From positions 29,711,458-29,775,457 of the forward strand of contig NC_134884.1 in NCBI RefSeq assembly GCF_041734735.1: a DNA stretch of 64,000 bases, given 5' to 3'. Shown piece by piece: positions 58,891 through 64,000 of the stretch (position 1 is the first letter of the stretch; each line of letters begins with the position of its first letter). The notes under the pieces are model-generated. The model did no database searches, was not told where the DNA came from, and saw nothing but the letters and a program-made list of their open reading frames with translations. Position numbers and translations under genes: made by a program. The stretch comes from Babylonia areolata (Eukaryota; Mollusca; Gastropoda; Neogastropoda; Buccinidae).

Positions 58891-59180
58891 TGATGATATC
58901 GTTTATTGTAATCAACTCTCATAGGACTCCAGAATCAATCAAATAGTCTTAAATCATACGGAGATGTGATGAAAATGAAGGTCAATATTCACAAAAGAAA
59001 AAAAAAAAGATGTTTACAAAAGGTGGAGTTTTACGCACGAGAAGTCGCTTTTTGGAAACAAGGAAGAAAAGAGGCAGTAGATAAATACTGTTATTTGGGA
59101 TATACATCCACATCAAAGAAATATATAAATTTAATTCGCAACAATCCACCTCCTCTTTTTCAGATCAGTGTCCTACCATC

Positions 59181-60931
59181 TTAAATAGGTCTGTCCATCT
59201 GGCATCGAATCAAGCCAAACCATACTGTAAATATGCCATTTCAGAGCAGTCAGTCAACAATATTTTCTGTTAACAATCTGAATGAAACATTTCAAGATCA
59301 CAAATTAGCCACTATGCACTCTGGATGCCATCGTGAACGTCAGGAACTTATTTCATTGAAGGCCTATTTTACACACACACACACACACACACTAACACTA
59401 ACACACGCGCGCGCGCGCGTGCGCACACACACTGACACACACTCACACGCCCCCAACACACACAGCAATCCGACGTGATATGTTCAAGCCAGTATAACAC
59501 TACAAATAACGCCACGCCTGGAATGTCCCCTCAGGAGACGCTTGGTGACCCAGATCGTCCCTTGGGGGAACTTCCTGCAGTCCAAAGGGTCCTCCATAGG
59601 ACATTCTGGGTTACAGTAACGTGCCCCAGATGACGTACATGGGTACGGGACGTGTGTGACTCGACTCGGCTTCATTTGTTGTCATGAAATCCTTATGGAT
59701 TAAATTAACAGACACAACAGAAGAACAAAAGGAACAAAGAAAGAAACGGTCATCTAAGACGCATGCGATGAAAATATTTGGCGAGTTTTTTTTTTTTTTT
59801 TTTTTTTTTAAACTGTCATCGCAGTTTGAATATGTCAGTTATGTGACGTATGTGTGTGTGTGTCTGTGTGTGCGTGTGTGAGTATGCGTGAAGAGTGGTG
59901 AGAACTGTTAGATTTATATATGCGTTTTATGTTTTTAGCATGTGATCGCTTTTCTTACAGGTTAATATCTTGCATAAATATTTTATAAGACTGTATTTCA
60001 AGGAAGAGATGGGATTCTTGAGCAAAGTGTATGAATGTACGGGAAAATGTATTAATGAAAGTTTTAAGGGGAATCCAATGGCCGTTTTTATAATTCTGAT
60101 TTTTAACTGCTGAGAAGAGGTCAAGAAGAGGTTGTTAAAAGGAAGTCTTAGTTTCGGGAGGATAGTTCCCTACACATACTGGAGAAAGGTTGACATTCAA
60201 TCAAGGAAATACAAAATTCCAAATGAAAGAATGAGTCACCGCGACAAAAGAAAAAAAAAAAGAAGAAAAAAGAGAGAGTGATCAAAGGTAAGAAAATCGT
60301 TTTCTGACAAGGTGTGTTTGGGAATTCAGGTTGTGACAGGCATGGGGGAGGGGGGGGGATAGGGGGAGGGGGACCCTGTTGTTTAATATTCCCATGATTG
60401 TGCTCTTGAAGGTTCGTCCATCCCTAACGTTGTCTAATTCAGTTAAAGCTGACAACCTGGTCTAGTAAAGAGAGAACCCGTCCGGACTTTTGTGTTGTAA
60501 ACGCAATGAAAACTCAGATTTCGGGATAAAAATACAACTGTGATAACAAACAAGAGAGGCAAGGCCTTCAAGATTCACCTGTGATACACTTTAAAAAAAT
60601 CTATTCGTTAAAATGTGTTCTGTATTTGTTATTATAAAGCTTCGGGTTTAAATTGTTTTCCTCGCTGCACTGTTGCGGATCCATCCATGGCGTTCAAAAA
60701 TTAACATTTGAGCATGCTTTTTTAAAGGCGATAAATCGATTGCGGTATTCAAAGTGAGAACGCTGTTTAAATCATATTATTTTGGTGTATCTCGGGCATT
60801 TGAAAAATCTTCAAGGGCAATTAAGAATTCTTCAAAGTCCGCAGTAAAGGAGACGTGGCTATCGCCGCAATCACACTGCAACATTTACTGAGCTGTTTTT
60901 TCTCTGGATCTAGGTAATACATATATATGTA

Positions 60932-60975
<44 letters not shown>

Positions 60976-61061
60976 GATAGATAGATAGATATATATAGAG
61001 AGAGATCCCACTGGATGCTCCATACACAGTCAATAATGTTGTGAAAACAAACATGCAATAA
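59181..61061. other. Spacer before receptor B
   Basis: CA/CG microsatellite (59372-59470), poly-T (59787-59809), a G-rich patch (60345-60372) and GT plus GATA repeats (60938-60990). The 5' exon of receptor B is expected here but cannot be placed. A minus-strand Cys-rich frame at 59484-59675 is discussed under findings. Confidence 0.5.
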
Positions 61062-61124
61062 AAGATCTACCAGCTTCCAGGTACACACAAGCGCGATGTG
61101 CATGCAAACAAGTTATACAATGTT

Positions 61125-64000
61125 ATGTGCTCTTGTCTGAATACAGAATTAGACCATTGCCTTTTCTCTAATCTTTTCTGGTGTATCTGTGTACATAATG
61201 AAGGGGACTACCAATCCTCAGACAGAATTTTTTTCAAAGATAACGTTAGTTGTCCTGGTCTGGATTACTTCATGAAACGAACCAACTCAAACATAGCAAC
61301 GAGTATCTTGAAAATCAATGTGTCAGACTGTAAAAGCTACCGACGGACATTCAGACAACAGGAAACGGTTGTGTACGGTGTGTGTGATGATTCCACAAAC
61401 TTTTGTCACTTGCATGTAAACTTGCCACGGGATGTGTTTGTGCAAGTTCATGTTCACAGGTCAGTGTACTGGTGTGACGGCAAGTACTGGGAAACAGAAA
61501 TCAACGATTTGTTCGATGGAGATAGTTTTTCTTTGGATGCCTTGCAGTGCAGTTATCATTCTCTCGAAGACAGTATTTATGAATCGTCAGAAAACCACAT
61601 GTCTGTTATGAACTATAACAATCCTGCAGTTGAAATTAATATCACTGCTGTCACAAAACGTACAGTTGTTCTTAATTATGCATCGTCACAATATGGATGC
61701 ATGGTGTTGCCATACAGACACGATTATCAGTATAAGCCCTATTTTGAATACTTTAAAGTTCCCGTTAATTTCGTCATGTTGGTTCAAATACGGCGATCAA
61801 CACTAGAGACTTCAATAGGGAAGCTTAGATTGATATACACGAAACCAAACGACACTATCCAATACACACAATTTGTTGATGTGTACATGCGATGCCACAG
61901 GCACTGCATGTATTTCACAGTAATTCCCGCGTCAGACCTGGAGGTATTTTTTGAAGTATCGACTGAGTGGTCCATCTATACCAAAATGACAATCACGTTT
62001 ACTTTCCTTTCTGCAACCAACGCACCACAAATGCTGAGCAGGCAGTTGTTCAACTGTTCTGTGCACTACTACTCAACATTTCGGCATCACCTGGACTGCG
62101 ATCTTCAGCGACAATGCGAAGACGGACAGGATGAAACAGAACATTGTCCCTTCAGTAGTGCTGGTTGTCAAGGCTTGGTTGCGTCACGCAACAAGTGTTT
62201 CGATATAATCGTAGTACAGAAACGTGTGCCAGGAGCACTCGCATCATATACGTGCCTGAAAAGGAATGGTAACATAGCTTCCATAAAATCGAGGAAGGAG
62301 CAGGAAGATTTTCTGAACATTTTTCAAAACTTCAGCTCATTTTCTGTTGTCATAGGTTATATATCTGGCTGGTACCGTTCACCTTTTATGTACAGTAAAT
62401 TTCACAAATGGTCTGACAATTCTTTAATCTACAACATAGATCTTTTTCGGAAAGATGAACAATACTATCCTTCAAAAAAAATTGAAAATGCGAATATCGT
62501 TTCAATGATTTTGACATTTGATATGTTACAAAGTAAGAGGAATTTTTTTCAAACGCTGATAGTTTGTGAAATGAAACCAAAATCAGAACATATCACTCAG
62601 GGAAACATTTTTTCTCCTCGTATGCCCTCGCCATTTTCCATCTTCAGACAGACACAGCAGATCCTCGGTGTTAGTTCAGAATCAAATGGTCAAATAACAC
62701 ACAGGTTTTTTACATGCGATCCCAACTCTCATCGTGGAAAATCTGTGTATGCCAACATGTGTATGTTTCTTGAAGTGACTGATCTAAACAAGACTTCTGT
62801 TCTAAAGACTACTGACAGCAAAGCAATGTTTGGATGTGATGACGTCTCTGCAGTGCATTATTCTCAATTGTGTAATTTCATACAGGACTGTCCAGATAAC
62901 AATGACGAATCATTCTGTGAACACAAATCATGTGAAGGTTTCCATTGCTCAAACGATCAGTGTGTATTACACAGCCAGCGTTGCAATGAACTCTCAGACT
63001 GCGTGGACAATTCTGATGAAGTCAATTGTCCTGAGGACTACACGTTCCATGAGGGGACAAGAAATCCTCATAAAACCCAGAGATTTGTCATCAACTTGGA
63101 CGGCACAGGTTACTTCACCCAAAAGCTTATGAAAGCTGACGATGTCTGTCCAAGTACTCATTACAGCTGTGCATCTGCTTTCTTGTCCTGTCTTCCGATA
63201 CACACTCGATGCAATGGATTTTCTGACTGCATCTATGGTGAGGATGAAGAAAACTGTGTGAATGTGACTTGTCCTGGTTTGTACCATTGTCGACATTCCG
63301 GAGTCTGTGTCCATGGGGATCATCTTTGTGACGGCTGGGCTCAGTGCCCACAAGGGGATGACGAATGGCTGTGTGACAGAACCTGTTCTGAAGGCTGTCT
63401 CTGTGAAGGTCACTCTTTCCGGTGTCGGGATTATTTCCGGGCTGACCTCTTTCCTGAACTCCGCTACATGGACGCTGCAGGCTCAAGAGCTACGCTGACT
63501 GATTTCGGAACAAATATCTATACTGTTTACCTTGATATGTCATATTGTTCTCTTGTTAACATTTCAGCAGTCAAACTCCCCAATTTGCTGTTCGTTGATC
63601 TTTCTAATAATTATCTGAGATCAATCGATATACATGTAGTGTTAAAACTACCCAACTTAAGGACTCTAAATTTAAGAAACAACCCTTTAAAATCAATAAG
63701 AAAAAGTTCGGATAAATATGTTCATTATACACTCAGACGACTAGATGTATCAAAAACTCATCTCAGTTTTATTGACAACGAACCATACTTTTATTTGCCT
63801 CAACTCCAATATTTGAATTTATCATGTTCCTTCATTACAGTTGTTGATTCTGTAGGCTTTAAACATATGCCACGGCTAACTGAAGTGGACATACGAATGA
63901 ATCCAGTGAACAAATTTCCTTGGGACTTGTTTCTCGTGTCAAGTCATTTAAACGTCGTTTATTCGTCAGATTACATGTTTTGCTGCTCACACCTACTTCC
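61125..64000 (+). CDS. Receptor B: GRL101-like GPCR, partial (runs off window end)
   Basis: A second receptor of the same class as A, on the opposite strand. The frame (codons starting at positions divisible by 3) is open from 61062 to 64000 with no stop, over 950 codons. It begins with two CUB-like blocks (about 61.2-61.6 and 61.6-62.04 kb), then LDLa (CEDGQDETEHC, 62.1 kb), a C-type-lectin-like domain (about 62.19-62.58 kb, ending LIVCEMK), four LDLa modules (62.83-63.37 kb: PDNNDESFC, VDNSDEVNC, EDEENC, GDDEWLC), the LRR N-cap CSEGCLC and five or so LRRs to the edge. The 7TM domain must lie beyond. LFNCSV and HCPFSS.GC.GL are shared with A. The Met at 61125 lacks a clear signal peptide, so an upstream exon is likely; acceptors near 61203 or 61221 are possible. 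Confidence 0.9.
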   Translation, partial: MCSCLNTELDHCLFSNLFWCICVHNEGDYQSSDRIFFKDNVSCPGLDYFMKRTNSNIATSILKINVSDCKSYRRTFRQQETVVYGVCDDSTNFCHLHVNLPRDVFVQVHVHRSVYWCDGKYWETEINDLFDGDSFSLDALQCSYHSLEDSIYESSENHMSVMNYNNPAVEINITAVTKRTVVLNYASSQYGCMVLPYRHDYQYKPYFEYFKVPVNFVMLVQIRRSTLETSIGKLRLIYTKPNDTIQYTQFVDVYMRCHRHCMYFTVIPASDLEVFFEVSTEWSIYTKMTITFTFLSATNAPQMLSRQLFNCSVHYYSTFRHHLDCDLQRQCEDGQDETEHCPFSSAGCQGLVASRNKCFDIIVVQKRVPGALASYTCLKRNGNIASIKSRKEQEDFLNIFQNFSSFSVVIGYISGWYRSPFMYSKFHKWSDNSLIYNIDLFRKDEQYYPSKKIENANIVSMILTFDMLQSKRNFFQTLIVCEMKPKSEHITQGNIFSPRMPSPFSIFRQTQQILGVSSESNGQITHRFFTCDPNSHRGKSVYANMCMFLEVTDLNKTSVLKTTDSKAMFGCDDVSAVHYSQLCNFIQDCPDNNDESFCEHKSCEGFHCSNDQCVLHSQRCNELSDCVDNSDEVNCPEDYTFHEGTRNPHKTQRFVINLDGTGYFTQKLMKADDVCPSTHYSCASAFLSCLPIHTRCNGFSDCIYGEDEENCVNVTCPGLYHCRHSGVCVHGDHLCDGWAQCPQGDDEWLCDRTCSEGCLCEGHSFRCRDYFRADLFPELRYMDAAGSRATLTDFGTNIYTVYLDMSYCSLVNISAVKLPNLLFVDLSNNYLRSIDIHVVLKLPNLRTLNLRNNPLKSIRKSSDKYVHYTLRRLDVSKTHLSFIDNEPYFYLPQLQYLNLSCSFITVVDSVGFKHMPRLTEVDIRMNPVNKFPWDLFLVSSHLNVVYSSDYMFCCSHLL

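Larger units (their letters stand above)
57650..59180 (+). mobile_element. LINE copy 3, heavily degraded, with nested SINE
   Basis: Scattered RT-domain fragments in changing frames: EWHKYF (57660), LHTLKMGKTRGLDVKAIELL, KTGHGIPIPFLEYL (57830-57930), YVAFVDF/KKAFNSVRHDM (58290-58350), FADDIKWLNS (58605-58635), then after a SINE LQNQSNSLKSYGDVMKMKVN (58930-58990), WKQGRKEAVDKYCYLGYTST (59055-59115). The order and spelling match LINE copies 1 and 2. It has many frameshifts and stops and is the oldest of the three copies. Confidence 0.8.

Noticed and set aside
62830-63486. Frames on both strands inside receptor B
   Set aside because: They are out-of-frame or antisense to the open receptor frame, which alone shows LDLa and LRR modules.

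Overview
The window looks like nuclear DNA of a mollusc, most likely a caenogastropod-type sea or freshwater snail. It is intron-rich and AT-rich, full of dinucleotide microsatellites, and carries a snail-type SINE with an ACTGAA-repeat tail, several non-LTR retrotransposon (LINE) remnants and two receptors of the GRL101 (LDLa/LRR/7TM) class that is expanded in gastropods. There are three host genes. Most of the rest is repeat or featureless intergenic DNA.

Layout. (1) 1-15.2 kb: a LINE with an open reverse-transcriptase frame on the minus strand (1-1861), then a long gene-poor stretch of microsatellites, SINEs, a hairpin series (8.9-9.05 kb), a solo-LTR-like element inside a TA microsatellite (11.9-13.2 kb) and the 3' end of another LINE (13.3-14.2 kb). 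(2) 15.27-32.26 kb: the complete mitochondrial ribosomal protein gene MRPL44 on the plus strand. Ten exons join in phase into a 351-residue protein. Its introns hold a LINE tail, a foldback element, a hAT-like transposon with perfect terminal repeats, a piggyBac-like element flanked by TTAA, a SINE, and two repeats grown from the gene's own exon edges. (3) 32.5-43.9 kb: a tandemly duplicated array of 3-4.5 kb units built from roughly 0.5 kb subunits, with SINE and RTE-LINE insertions; it fills the space between MRPL44 and the 3' end of receptor A. (4) 43.9-47.3 kb, minus strand: receptor A, a nearly whole GRL101-like GPCR in one large exon of about 1,120 codons. (5) 47.3-61.1 kb: the spacer between the two receptors, with a 40-bp minisatellite and two more copies of the first LINE family, one with a SINE nested in it. 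(6) 61.1 kb to the window end, plus strand: receptor B, a divergent paralogue of A whose frame stays open off the end of the window.

How the genes relate. MRPL44 is a housekeeping component of the mitochondrial large ribosomal subunit and has no functional link to the receptors. Receptors A and B are a head-to-head pair of cell-surface receptors with the same domain order, and look like one gene family duplicated locally.

Most worth a second look: an intron 7 minisatellite made of about 15 copies of the exon 8 splice acceptor plus exon start; a duplicated exon 4 donor end in intron 4; the open receptor B frame; and the tandem array.
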